The translations under genes and the position numbers were made by a program. Source: Siniperca chuatsi (taxonomy: Eukaryota > Chordata > Actinopteri > Centrarchiformes > Sinipercidae). Taken from it: DNA of 64,000 nucleotides. The notes beneath the pieces were generated by a model. The model saw only the letters and a list, made by a program, of their open reading frames with translations, ran no database searches and had not been told where the DNA came from. The stretch is from the NCBI RefSeq assembly GCF_020085105.1, contig NC_058063.1, positions 17,206,262 to 17,270,261 on the forward strand. Reading direction: 5' to 3'. The stretch's first letter is position 1, and each line of letters opens with the position of its first letter. Below are positions 37,500-48,400 of this stretch, piece after piece.

Positions 37500-38240
37500 A
37501 TAAGTTATTAAAAAGTACCAATACAGTGATGTAAAAATAATCAATTACAAGTAAAAGTTGTGCATGTAAGTATTCGCAGTAAAAGTCCTCGTTTCAGCCC
37601 TGTGACTAATATATTACTATATGACATTATTAGATTGTTAATACAGATGCATTAATGTGTCTGTAACATTTTACTGTTGTAGAGGGTTGAGGTGGAGTTA
37701 GTTTTAACTACTTTATATACAGTTAGGTAGTTTAGTCCAGTTTTTCCCAACCTAGAGGTCAAGCCCCCTCCAAAGGGTCACCGGATAAATCTTTGAGGTC
37801 GTTAGAGGAAAGAAGAAAAAAGTTCTGCTATACAAATTCATATTCACTTATTGGACTTTGGGCATCATTTTTGCTCTATTTTGTGAAATATTGGATACTT
37901 TTACCTCTTTGGACATTGGATGGTTATTTAAATGAAACCATGTAGTGGAAATCACTGGAACTTCTAACAACTCAAGGACATCTGAAATGCAACAAGGGGC
38001 CACAAATACACACAGCTTTTTTATAAGAGGTCACAAGCCAAAAAGGTTGGAAACCACTGACTTTAACAATGTATTGTATTTTATAAGCTTAACATTTTTT
38101 TTCTTTATGTAAAATCTTAATCTGAAAAGTAACTAAAGCTGTCAAATAAATGTAGTGGAGTAGAAGTATAAAGTAGCATAAATGGAAATACTGAAGTAAA
38201 GTAGTGTAAAAGCTGTACTTGTCGCACTTTAGTAAATGTA
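37500..38240 (+). repeat. Percomorph repeat, left arm of an inverted pair
   Basis: Contains GTAAAAGTTGTGCATGTAAG, AGGTGGAGTTAGTTTTAACT, CCCAACCTAGAGGTCAAGCC and AAATGTAGTGGAGTAGAAGT, all familiar segments of a common fish repeat. The reverse complement of several of these segments recurs at 38815-39410. Both arms are repeated in the second duplication block (53070-54600). Confidence 0.65.
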
Positions 38241-38814
38241 ATTAGTTAGTTACTTTCAACCTCATCTTTGAAATTAGTTAACTTTTTTATTGTTATTAGT
38301 ACCACCAAATGAGGGCTTGAGCACCACAATATTTTTACTATCCAGCAGCCTCCAGGTACACTGGTCAATATATCATCTTGGAATTAACACACAGCTTTCC
38401 AATTTCAATTTGAAATCAGCTAATTTTTCCTTTTAATTTCTTTCACTGTGTGTTAGGAACAGAAGAAATCTGTAGTTGTATATTGCTGTGGCGTGCCAGT
38501 TGGCAAAGATCTAGCCAAGCCTGCTCCCTGCACACGTGGGGCTTTCTGTGCCGCGGTTCAACCACCAGCTGGGACTTCTGAGGGGCTTGAACACCCAGAT
38601 TTAAAATAGTAAAACTCAAACTCTGAATTAGGTCTGATGGTACGGCCTAAGAGTAGGTGTCTGACTGTCCATCATAGTTAATTAGGCAACATGATTCTGA
38701 GTCGCATAACCATACACATACTTGTTATGGAGTATTTTTAGACTGTAGTATTGGTATTTTATTTGTGCAAAGGATCTGAATACTTCCTAGAAAACTGTCT
38801 ATGAGGTTATGAGT

Positions 38815-39410
38815 TATGGGCAGTAGTGGAAAGTAACTAATTTACTCAAGTACTAAACTTCAGTACAATTTTGTACAACTTATAATTCCACTGTACTACA
38901 TTTTAGAGGGAAATATTCTACTTTTTTCTCTGCTACACTCATTTGGCAACTGTTGAAATTATTCAATATTTCACCGTGAAAAAAATGACAACAGATTTGT
39001 GTATCAGGACTTTGTTTTTTCTTCTTTCTTCTCCCATTAATCGTCTCACGACCCCTCAGATTTATCTTGTGACCCTTTGGAGGGGGCCGACTCTTTGGTT
39101 GGGAACCCTGGTCTAAACTACCTAACTATATATAAAGTAGTACAACTAGTTATAACTAACTCTGCCTCGACCAGCTACAACAGCAAAATGCTGCTTAAAG
39201 ATTGATGCATCAGGATTAACAATCAAATATAGAATAATAGGCCATGTCAATCACAGGGGACATTTTACTTTGATACTTTAGGTATATTTTATTGATAATA
39301 CTTCTACTTTAAGTATGATTTTGAATGCAGGACTTTCACTTGTAGAGTACTGTTACATTGTTGTATTGGTACTTTTACTTAAGTAAAGGATCTGAGTTCT
39401 TCTTCCACTG
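38815..39410 (-). repeat. Percomorph repeat, right arm of the inverted pair
   Basis: Begins GGGCAGTAGTGGAAAGTAAC and ends near TTACTTAAGTAAAGGATCTG, with an internal CACGACCCCTCAGATTTATC. It is inverted relative to the copy at 37500-38240. The intervening 38240-38815 has no recognised feature. Confidence 0.65.
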
Positions 39411-39503
39411 GTTATGGGTGGGGATGCTGGTGATGTGTCTATTAATTATTTTTAGTTTTAAATATTTCAGTTGTTTGTTTTTTTGTTTTTTGTTTGGAAG
39501 AGA

Positions 39504-39562
<59 letters not shown>
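39504..39562. repeat. (TG)n microsatellite
   Basis: About 29 TG units, about 120 bases upstream of the ATG of the tail-anchored gene copy A. Copy B has a shorter tract at 54716-54751. Confidence 0.95.
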
Positions 39563-39563
<1 letters not shown>

Positions 39564-39684
39564 CCTCACAAAGGCGTTCTAGAATCTATTCTAGAATCCA
39601 TGACTCATCAGCAGCACATAGTTCCCCACATTCAGGATCAAAGCTCACATCAGAAACTGCTGAAGACAGTACGCATCCTAGAAA

Positions 39685-40277
39685 ATGGAAGAGCCACAAA
39701 AAAGTGCCGTATCTCAAGAAGATACACCAGAGGATTGCCTACAGAAGCAAATCAACTCTGAGGTCACCATGGACCGATCTCAAACATCCCCGGAGTCTGC
39801 TGAGCCTTCTGCCTCTGGCTGTGATTCGACAACCGAGGCAGAAAGTGAGACCCAGCTCCGGTGGTTTGTGACCCTGCTGACGACAAGAGTGTTGACCAAG
39901 TGTCACGCTCTCAGAACCGCAGCCAGGAGGAGTGGGCCACCCACATCAGACACCTGGTAAACCAGACGATGGAGGGACTCACTGTCACTGAAGGCTTCTG
40001 CCCGGAGGTGAAGAACACCAAGAGAGTCTGCAAGGCTGTGGTGAAGGACCTGCAGAAGAAGTTCTGCGGGAGGAGCTTGCTGGAGTCTGTAATAGTATTA
40101 CAGGATCCAGTTGTGGACGCAGCCATCGTCCAGTCTTTGCAGGCTCACATCAAAGAATTTCCTGCTCGGCTCGCAAAGAAAACTGCCTCCCGCAGTTCCT
40201 GGAAGGATGTGCTCCAGGCCATTGCTTTTGCCGCAGGTATTCTAGCTGCCATTATTTTTATTGTTCTCGTCCCATAA
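39685..40277 (+). pseudogene. Tail-anchored protein gene, copy A (frameshifted)
   Basis: Starts MEEPQKSAVSQEDTPEDC like copy B, but one C is missing in the run at 39911 (CTCTCAGAACC against CTCTCCAGAACC), so this frame stops at 39958. The remainder is open in the other frame down to AGILAAIIFIVLVP and TAA at 40277, overlapping from 39861. Either copy A has lost a base or copy B has gained one; the alternative frame here (DKSVDQVSRSQNRSQEEW) is also plausible protein. See 54874-55467 for the intact form. Confidence 0.65.
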
Positions 40278-40349
40278 AGCAGCACACCAGCAGCTGCAGG
40301 TGGAGAAGGTTTGCAACATTGCAGTAATGTCTGCTATCAGTAGACTATA

Positions 40350-40500
40350 GGGCCGCACAGTGGCTCAGTGGTTAACACTGTGGCCCCACAGAATCAAGGT
40401 CAGGGTCACACCGGCCGCGACTCTTGTTGCTGTGTGGAGTTTCTCCCTGTGTCGGCGTGGGTTTACTCCGGGTGCTCCGGTTTCCTCCCACACTCTCAGT
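40350..40500. mobile_element. Short interspersed fish repeat
   Basis: GGCCGCACAGTGGCTCAGTG followed by GTGGAGTTTCTCCCTGTG and CTCCGGGTGCTCCGGTTTCC is a very common teleost non-autonomous repeat. The same insertion is at 55540-55690, so it predates the duplication. Confidence 0.8.
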
Positions 40501-41589
40501 TTGGACAATAAAAATGTTTAACTGTATTTCTCAGGAACTTCTTCTTAAATTAGAGTAACAGTATAAGACAGACAAAATATAATATTCTATATTTATTTAT
40601 TTATTGAGTGTTCCTGCATTTAATTTAACACTTGGGCAAAGAAACACACACATTTTATTTTATTTATTTTAATTTTTCATATTTTATTTAATCAATTAAC
40701 AGTTGTATTATTTTCAGTAGATTTTATTATCCAACATGGAGGTTTAAATGCTGTTTTAAAGTCTGTCATGAATAAACATCTGGTGGAAAAATACTAATAC
40801 TAGGACTGGGTATTGAACCAAAAGTATTAAAAAGTGTAAAGTACCGAAAGTTGGTATCGAATGTCTGGCGAGATTCTTAGTCTTAAACCAGGTGTTTTTT
40901 GGAGCAGCAGCTGGAGACTCAGAGGGGAACTGTTTCTTCCAGAAATTTGAGCCAAACAGATATGATGCAGAATAATGGAGCAACTATAGAGGTGGAAAAA
41001 ACTTAAGTGCTTTTTACTCGAGTCAACGTTTTATATAATATATCTCAAGAGGGATAACTGAAATAAAATGAAAAGACAGGTTAAGAAAAATAAATACATA
41101 AAAGACCCTCCCATGTCTCCCAGAAAAGTCAGACTAACCTTCCTTGAGCAAAAAATTTAATTACAATCCAATACAAGAATTTTACCTCCTATTTAGCTTT
41201 GTTTGTTCATAAGTACATTTTAGGAAAAAAAATAATGCCATGTCGATCATGGTTAAATAAAAACAATTAAAAATGTCTACCTGATTTTGAAAGAAAAATG
41301 TTTTATACAGCCATCCACCTTCACAAAAATCTATAATGCAGAATGGTTAAATGAACATAACTTGTGGGGCATAAGTTGAAGATACCACCACTACCATCTA
41401 CTACAGCCTCAAACATTAAATACAGTTGATTAAACACTTTTCTGAAACAGGTGACCCTGAACATTTACGCTTTACTTCGCATCGAGTCATATATATATAC
41501 AGTTACATAGTTTGGGTATTTTGGGGAAACCTTATAGTCATTTGTACATGATTTCGTGTATCTTTCTGTCCCAAAAGGAATCATTTTTT

Positions 41590-41790
41590 AGCAACACTAG
41601 CAGAGTGGCTCTCGGGATGGCAATGTTGGTCTGTTGGTCACTCCATCACTTTGGTCCAGACTGAAATATCTCAACAACTATTGAATGGGTTGCCATGAAA
41701 TTATGTACAGACATTCATGGTGCCAAGAGAATGAAGCTTACTGACTTTGGTGATCCCCTGACTTTTCATTTACTGCCACCATTGGCTTTG
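41590..41790. mobile_element. Percomorph repeat fragment
   Basis: GGTCCAGACTGAAATATCTC, AACAACTATTG and GGTGATCCCCTGACTTTTCA are segments of a repeat family also present in longer form at 44222-44805. The homologous copy is at 56940-57140. Confidence 0.75.
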
Positions 41791-41884
41791 TTAAGTCAAT
41801 TTTCAAATTAAGTATTAAGTCTATAATGTTGTCAAGCGAATGTTTGTTGCGTCTTTATTACAGCCCCAAAGTGTTCCTTGTCAA

Positions 41885-43984
41885 TCACTGTCCAGACATG
41901 GGAGGAAATCCCGCTTTGAAGATGACAGGACCCTGAATGGTGAAGCCAAGATAGAAAAGCAGTGGGCTCAGTGCTGAAGCATCAGGTTCAACCTCTGTTG
42001 TAGCCATTATTTTCTTCCCTCCAGCACAAACAAACACTTTCTTCTTTTCATGCTCCATTGGCATCGTGGTAGAGTGGGATACCTCTACCTGGACTGGAAG
42101 GAGGATATCTTGGATTTCTGGGACTCGCCATACTTCCCTCTTGATCCATATTTTATTGATCCGCCTCCATTTCTCTTTCATTCTTTTACCTTGTTCATCA
42201 GCTAGCTCAGCATCCACCTTTTGCTCCACGATTGCATCCAACCTTGATTTGTGAATCCATTTGCTCAGTCCAGAGCCCTTTCCCAGAAAAAACAGAGGCA
42301 AAAGGTAACGGCCTCGAAGGTACTTGGCATACTTTGCTCTCTCAAATGCTTCCTCCATGAATGTGACATGCTGTTGCAGGTCAGGGTCAAACATGAGGTC
42401 AGGAGATAGCTGTGCAGGCTCTGCTCTTGTTTCTTGTTCCTCATCCCTGTCCTCATCCTCCCAGGTTTGGTCATCCTCTGTGGACAACTGTTCCACTTCT
42501 TCATCATCCTCTTCTTGCACCACCTGAGGCTCTTCCTCAGGCCAAAACAACAGGAGAACCAAAAGGTAAAACTCAGGGCTTCTCCGCCTCACTTCTGTGC
42601 CCAAGAATCTGTGCATTATTGTTTGGAGTTCTTTCACCGAGGTGAGCTGAGGAAAGTCATGCATCTTGTTGCTCAAGATGATGTTGGAGAGGATGTACCT
42701 CTCAGCTGCTTCAACATCATTAACATTTGCCTCGTAGGCGGTTTTCAAATCATCTCGGATTGCCTCTAAATCAGACACTGTTTTCTCAGCCTCCTCAAAC
42801 CTAGCACGTCTTCCCTTTGACGTGAAAAGGCCATGATTCAGACAATCTAGAAGGCCTGGAAAGCTGGTGGATTCAGCTGCTGTTTTTGTTGTGTAGTGTT
42901 CGTAACAAAGAGCAACGTCCTTCCAGAAGTAACGTGGCTCTAAAGATTTCTTGTCAGGCTTGGAGTAGGTTAGGTACCATTCAAAAAAGTCAAACTTGGC
43001 CTCAACTTCCATTTTTAAGTTTTGGATGAAACCCCTGTGTTCCTCTGAAGATCTTTCTTTATTGAGTTTCTCAAAGGCTATCTTTGCCACTTGAATGAAG
43101 CCAAAAAGGCCTCTGTTGTTGAAGGAATTTGAAATGCTTACAATTCCAGCTGTGTCCTTCATTTCTGGGCCCTCTTCTTTGTCAGCTTTCATCTCCACAT
43201 CTTTAAATGCTCTGAAGGCCTCGTTTGCCATGTATAAGATATCCTCCGGTTGCTTGGCTTCCCTCATCAAACAGTTCTTATGAATCTGCCCAAGAGTGTC
43301 AGCCACATAAGAGTTGTTTGGAGCTCTTTTAATGGCATTCTTTGCCCATTCTTCAGCTCTTTGATATTTAGTGGTGATTCTGCTGTTGTAATAGAGACGG
43401 GAAATGGTTTGTGGGAAAATGGGTTTCTCTCTCAATTTATCTGATGCAGTTTTCAAGACAGAGACAGCATTGTATACATTCTCTTGCATCCTTATATCTT
43501 CAGTCAACCTTGAGAACTTATCCTTACCCTTTTCTCCCATCTCTCTCTTTAACAGAATATCTGTGATGAACTGGATTATATGCCGTTGGGGCTGATCTCC
43601 ACAAAGTGAGATCATAAAGTTTTTCATTGTAGTACTCCTGGAAATCCCTAACTTAGCTAGTTGCCCCACAGCTATCTTTGCAGCCACTGAGTGAATCATA
43701 CACACAGGTTCAAGGCTTGGACTGGATACGTTGATGAAGACAGTAAAAGGCTCCATTCTTTCTTCAAAGGGGGGGCCTCCATGGATGGGATCAGGTGGTC
43801 CAAGGATCTTTTGACACTCAGACATCAGGAGGTAGGACTCAGGAATGTATGCGTTTAGCAGTGCCAAAAAGGAGAAGAGTTGTGTGTTCTTGGACTTTGG
43901 ATTTTGTTGCACATACTGTGACACATTTTCAAAAAGGTGTATATATTCTTCCTTTGTCAACGTTTCTGTTGAGTTACGTTCCAT
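41885..43984 (-). CDS. Short SAMD9-like protein without NTPase, copy A
   Basis: A single open coding exon of about 699 aa (exon 44076 to at least 41885, ATG at 43984). It aligns with the half of genes 1 and 2 after the P-loop. It starts near the segment FSFLALLNAYIPESYL, passes the TPR-like middle (YQRAEEWAKNAIKRAPNNSY, VADTLGQIHKN) and ends in the OB-like region (YLGFTIQGPVIF) with PPMSGQ. There is no P-loop, SAM, AlbA or Sir2-like domain, and no such exon in the next several kb upstream. An acidic insert (EEEPQVVQEEDDEEVEQLS and onward) is absent from genes 1 and 2. The acceptor CACCTCTTCAG precedes the exon, and a TATA box with a short non-coding exon lies at 45690-45750. A regulatory or dominant-acting short form is possible; a truncated copy kept open only by recent duplication is the alternative. 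Confidence 0.82.
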   Translation of the reverse strand: MERNSTETLTKEEYIHLFENVSQYVQQNPKSKNTQLFSFLALLNAYIPESYLLMSECQKILGPPDPIHGGPPFEERMEPFTVFINVSSPSLEPVCMIHSVAAKIAVGQLAKLGISRSTTMKNFMISLCGDQPQRHIIQFITDILLKREMGEKGKDKFSRLTEDIRMQENVYNAVSVLKTASDKLREKPIFPQTISRLYYNSRITTKYQRAEEWAKNAIKRAPNNSYVADTLGQIHKNCLMREAKQPEDILYMANEAFRAFKDVEMKADKEEGPEMKDTAGIVSISNSFNNRGLFGFIQVAKIAFEKLNKERSSEEHRGFIQNLKMEVEAKFDFFEWYLTYSKPDKKSLEPRYFWKDVALCYEHYTTKTAAESTSFPGLLDCLNHGLFTSKGRRARFEEAEKTVSDLEAIRDDLKTAYEANVNDVEAAERYILSNIILSNKMHDFPQLTSVKELQTIMHRFLGTEVRRRSPEFYLLVLLLFWPEEEPQVVQEEDDEEVEQLSTEDDQTWEDEDRDEEQETRAEPAQLSPDLMFDPDLQQHVTFMEEAFERAKYAKYLRGRYLLPLFFLGKGSGLSKWIHKSRLDAIVEQKVDAELADEQGKRMKEKWRRINKIWIKREVWRVPEIQDILLPVQVEVSHSTTMPMEHEKKKVFVCAGGKKIMATTEVEPDASALSPLLFYLGFTIQGPVIFKAGFPPMSGQ

Positions 43985-44221
43985 TATGATAAGCTTAGAC
44001 TTCAAGATGAAGATGAAAGTTTTGTTTTTTCTCTTTGGTTCTGCTTCACGAAGACAGTCCAGCAGTATTCAAATACCTGAAGAGGTGACAACAACAGATC
44101 CCATCTTAATCATTTAGTTTTAAAATATACAACATCTTATATATCCTATTATTATTATTATATATTATATCATCTTTAATGGGTACCACTTTCTAATAAG
44201 ACACCCTATGTAATGGGTTTT

Positions 44222-44805
44222 TAGCAGCGTGGCTCTATGGATGGTAATGGCAGTTGGTTGGTCAGTCTACCACTTTGGTCCAGACTAAAATATCCGTCTA
44301 CTGTCATATGGATCGGCATGAAATATTGTGCAGGTATGAATGGTCCTCAGAGGATCCTAATGACTTTGGCGATGCCTTAACTTTTCCTCTAGTGCTACCA
44401 TGAGGTTGTACATTTGTGGTTTTGGGCGAAATGCCTCGACAACTATTGGATGGATTGCCATGAAATTTGGTACAGACATGTTCCCTTCAGGATGAATTGT
44501 AATCACTTTGATGGTCCCTTAACTTTTCATCTGGCACCATCATCCGGTCAATTTTTATTTGCCCAATACTTTGGTTTATGAGTACTTACCTGCACAACTA
44601 TTGACATTCCCATCAGCCTCAGCTGTGCTTTGTGCTAATTGGAAAATGTTAGCATGCTAACACGCTAAACTAAGATGATGAACATGGTTAACATTATAGC
44701 TCCTAAACATATGCATGTTTCGTTTTGAGAGCATTTTAGCATTTAGCTCAAAGCACCACGATGCCTAAGTACAGCCTCACAGAGCTGCTAGCATGGCTGA
44801 AGACT
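44222..44805. mobile_element. Percomorph repeat, near full length
   Basis: Runs from GCAGCGTGGCTCTATGG through GGATGGATTGCCATGAAATT, TTAGCATGCTAACACGCTAA and CAGAGCTGCTAGCATGGCTG. This family is abundant in percomorph fish. It lies in the intron of short SAMD9-like copy A and is repeated at 59582-60165. Confidence 0.8.
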
Positions 44806-45689
44806 CTTCGTCTTGTTGTAACTACTGGCCTTTTTAATGGTTAACAAATCATTTACCAATGCTTTATAGATCGTATAGTATATGAGCAATAAATAACTTT
44901 TGGGTTGGCAGGTTGTGAAAACCTCTTGTATTTTTAGCTCTTTAATTCTCCAATTCTCTCTAATTCTTGCTCCAAAGCATTTATGACCTCTGACCTTCTG
45001 GGAAACAGCATCAGGGAATCTTGAGCAAAACAAATTTATTAACAATGTATTCACATTCATAACGGCAGACTTGAAGAATCAATGATTTATTAATCGCATT
45101 GACTTGCTGGCTTATTAGAAAGTGATACACCCATGAGCATTTATTAATGATTTGACTATTAGTGACTCACCATAGAGGTTTTTCATGACCTGGATACCCA
45201 AGATATTCATTAATGTTCTCATTAATGGTAATTAACTGATATCAATATATAGAGCACTACTAAATTATTTCATAAAACCCTTTAGAACTGGTGATTTATT
45301 CTAAAGTGGTAACCTTTAAGGTCTCTCATATTTACTGAAATTTAACGTTGTAGTTCACTCACCAGCACTTATTATGTTTCCTAATTTCTGGTCAAATCTG
45401 TTTGGCTGTTTGCAGATTCCTGATGACAAAACACATAACAAAACAGCAAACTTTACTTACAACAAAAGGTTTACAAATCACAAACAGACAAATGTCCAGG
45501 AAAGTTTCTTTTTGATATAGGTAAATATATACTTAGGTAAATATTATTTGGAATGGATTTTGGATTAATAAGATTAATAAGAATGATGGACTGTGAGCTC
45601 CAGTATGATAACATCACATATTCTTACCAAACATTTCTCAAATAATGTTTGTACTGATAAAATTCAACAAATGTTTACACAAATCTTAC

Positions 45690-45750
45690 CTGTTTGAGTT
45701 CCAGCAGGTGTGTGGGTGACTAGAGAGCCTGAGGATGTTATTTATAAACA
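45690..45750 (-). promoter_or_regulatory. TATA box and non-coding exon 1 of short SAMD9-like copy A
   Basis: On the minus strand TGTTTATAAATAAC (TATA box, about 45740-45750) is followed by a short leader ending CTGGAACTCAAACAG|GTAAGA with the donor after 45690. The coding exon acceptor is at 44077-44084. SAMD9 and SAMD9L genes usually have non-coding first exons and one coding exon, which fits. The same arrangement is conserved in copy B (61038-61095). Confidence 0.6.
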
Positions 45751-46566
45751 GCTTTAAGCCACGCCTTCTGCATAGTACACATTCTTGTATCTTGGATATG
45801 GCGTATATCTCATTGTGTTGAGTGTCATTCCTCCTTAATGATCCAGCATATCAATGACAAAAAATGTACTGTTGTTTGTGTGTTGTTTGTGTGAGTAACA
45901 ATATCTCCTGTAGCTCGTGCTTGAAAGACAGGAAGCCACTTAACTTTCAAGTTAAGTTTACACAGAAATGAAAATGAAGTCCTTCAGCTTTCCTGTAAAC
46001 TTCGACTTAGCTTCTTTCAGCTCATTGTTTTGGTTTTACGACCCGCAACTTTGCTGTTTAGGTTCAGTCTCACTTTTTTCATCAGTGTTGTTTCCAGATG
46101 CAGCAAGCAGCTGTTTTTTGTGAAAAACTCAACTGTAAGCTACCTGCACAGCACCAAGCGACAGACAGACAGACAGACAAAGTTAACAACTAGCTGGTGA
46201 ACATAGTGGAGCATTTAGCAGCTAAAGAGACAGATTTCCCTCAGGAGTTGGTAGAGACCAAAAACAGAGCTAAAAGAGAGTGAATATTGGATTTGCATTT
46301 GTCATGTGGCCAGAAACACAACTCCAAATGAATGCTAATGTTGGTCTGTCTCTACTGAATGTGTTAATAAGCAACTCTTTGCTAACAAGTTTGCCCCAAC
46401 TACTTTATAAGGTGATAATATGTCAATGCTGCTTGTTTCAGCTGCCCCCAAGTGGCCATAAATTCAGCTTTTAGAAGTGTAGATTTCGAACAAAAATTGT
46501 TGTTGGTTGTTAATAATAGAGCATGAAAGGTCATTCTTAACCAAAAGTAAATATCAACTCTACTTC

Positions 46567-46777
46567 CTAGCTTTTTCTGAAGCTTTCAACCATATCTCAG
46601 GGTCTTCCTCAGAGAATCCTTCCTCTGTTGTCATGGAGATAGATGTCAGTTCCATACTTAGGTCATGTGACCACAGGTGGTTGTATATTGGCACTACAAT
46701 TGAGCTATCCTCATGACAAGTAAAGAAACTCAATCCACTGGGGGACAAGATGTGGTTGAAAGCCCAGAAAAAGCTAG
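46567..46777. mobile_element. Hairpin/MITE-like element, copy A
   Basis: The ends are inverted: CTAGCTTTTTCTGAAGCTTT against the reverse complement of GGTTGAAAGCCCAGAAAAAG then CTAG, about 24 bp with few mismatches. The 211-bp unit has no own gene; open frames on both strands are by-products. The homologous copy is at 61898-62111. Confidence 0.6.
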
Positions 46778-47295
46778 TAAGTGAACCTTGAGTCAAGATT
46801 CGTTGTAAAAAAAACTAGAGTAGACTTATACACAATGATTTGAATTTAATCACCAAAGAAACTATATGCTTAACACAAATACGACACAATATAAACCAAA
46901 ATGACTTATATAATTACTTATACTTATAAATATACATAACAACACACAACTGTATTTGTCTTCATTGAAAAGCCGCTTCTCCACAACCTCACCATGCAGG
47001 AGCCTTTACATGGCTTCTGTATTAAACAACCTGAATTAAAAATGAAAAAAGAATGATTCAATTAGTTAGTAAAACTAAAAAAGAGTGCAATAAAAGACAT
47101 GTAGAAAAACTGGTTGCAACAGTGTTGCAAACAATGTCTGTTTTACAGTAAAACAAAAGTAATCTGAGGAGTAACAGGTAGGTGTGGTCTGTTGCATCAA
47201 TGCTCTTAAGGTAGTCTCAGGTAAACTTACGCACCTGTTTTACTGGTTCGATCGTTAACGTGTTGGCGATGGAAGATTTGTTCGTTTTTTTCAGC

Positions 47296-47545
47296 TCACC
47301 AGCAGATTTTGACTTCAGATACACCCTGCTTTTCCAGCTGTGCCTGAAACTGAATACAGATATGCAAATGTTTCAAACTATAGATCTATTCTCCTTCATA
47401 CTGATTCAATCTCGTTCTCTTTCTCTGTGTGTTAGTTTCTCTTTCTCTCTCACCTGCTTCAGCAGTGAATCACTCACTGTAGGAAGACTCAGATTTACCT
47501 CAGAGCTTATTTTCACTCTCACCACAGTTCTCTTGGTTTTCAGCT
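47296..47545 (-). pseudogene. C-type lectin tail exons, copy A
   Basis: On the minus strand exon 47545-47454 encodes LKTKRTVVRVKISSEVNLSL ending LLKQ, and exon 47343-47296 encodes AQLEKQGVSEVKICW then TGA. This matches the conserved tail after the last lectin domain in fish multi-CTLD proteins, where the family normally continues past the Trp. The stop therefore looks premature. The long plus-strand open frame here (47260-47721) is its shadow. Confidence 0.65.
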
Positions 47546-48077
47546 CTAAACCAGTTCCCAAAACAAAAACATTTCATTTTAATACTGCATGTACAGTACG
47601 TTACATGAACTATACATATCTGTTATTTAAAGGAATCATAGGGAAATGTTGGGAAAACATGAAGATTGACACCACTCATGTCTGGTCGGTAAATTTGAAG
47701 CTACAGAAAGCAGCCGGTTAGCTTAGCTTAGCATAAAGATGCAAAACCGCATCTTTATATATAGCATGTTTTACTGGCTCTAATATTGTTTGAGATACAT
47801 AAAATAGTGTGTCAACTTATTTTTTCAGCCAACAGAAATACTTTACTTATAGTGGTAATAATGTAAAATATCAAAATTGCATGTTTAGCTACCTGTGGTA
47901 CCTGAACCTGTCAAAATCTCTCCTTGGTCCTGGTAGCAGCCATCAGAATCATCAGTATGTTAAATCTGTTCAACACCAAATACAGGATTTCATGATCTGG
48001 TAGATATTTTAATGCAGAATGTTCTCTTTTCAGCTCATGACCCCAAAATATAAAAGAAATGGGAAATACAGTAATAA

Positions 48078-48400
48078 TAATAATAATAATAAAACTTTAT
48101 TTATAGAGCACTTATCAAAACAAAGTACAAAGTGCTTCACAATGAGAAAAATAAAATAACACAGTGAATGACGAAATATAAAGAAATAAAACACATGAAA
48201 TACAGAAAAGCAATAAAATAAACAGTAAAATAAACAGCCAGTTCACGTAAAATCAGGATATGCTTTCAGATAAAAATGTGTTTTGAGACGAGATTTAAAC
48301 GAAGACACTGACTCAGACAACCTAATTTCTTCGGGCAAGTTGTTCCAGAGCCTCGGGGCCCTGATAGCAGTCATCTGTTTCATGCACAAATATGTATGAG
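48078..48400. mobile_element. Interspersed fish repeat, present only in block A
   Basis: (AAT)n followed by AAAACTTTATTTATAGAGCA, CAAAGTGCTTCACAATGAG and GTTCCAGAGCCTCGGGGCCC is a common teleost retroposon. I do not find it at the homologous place in block B (about 63200), so it either inserted after the duplication or was lost from B. Confidence 0.7.

Noticed and set aside
42265-42769. Several frames on both strands across the short SAMD9-like gene, repeated in copy B
   Set aside because: They are shadows of the acidic coding stretch and are duplicated only because the gene is.
44788-45060. 90-codon minus-strand frame, also at 60154-60426
   Set aside because: Overlaps a common percomorph repeat; preserved in both blocks simply through recent duplication.
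45955-45985. GAAATGAAAATGAA as an interferon response element upstream of the short SAMD9-like gene
   Set aside because: The spacing between GAAA units does not fit the GAAANNGAAA rule; too weak to call.
46507-46796. Frames on both strands through the hairpin element
   Set aside because: They follow the inverted ends of a non-coding element and have no protein features.
47260-47721. 153-codon plus-strand frame rich in Ser, Phe and Leu
   Set aside because: It is antisense to the C-type lectin tail exons, which carry recognisable family sequence and splice sites.
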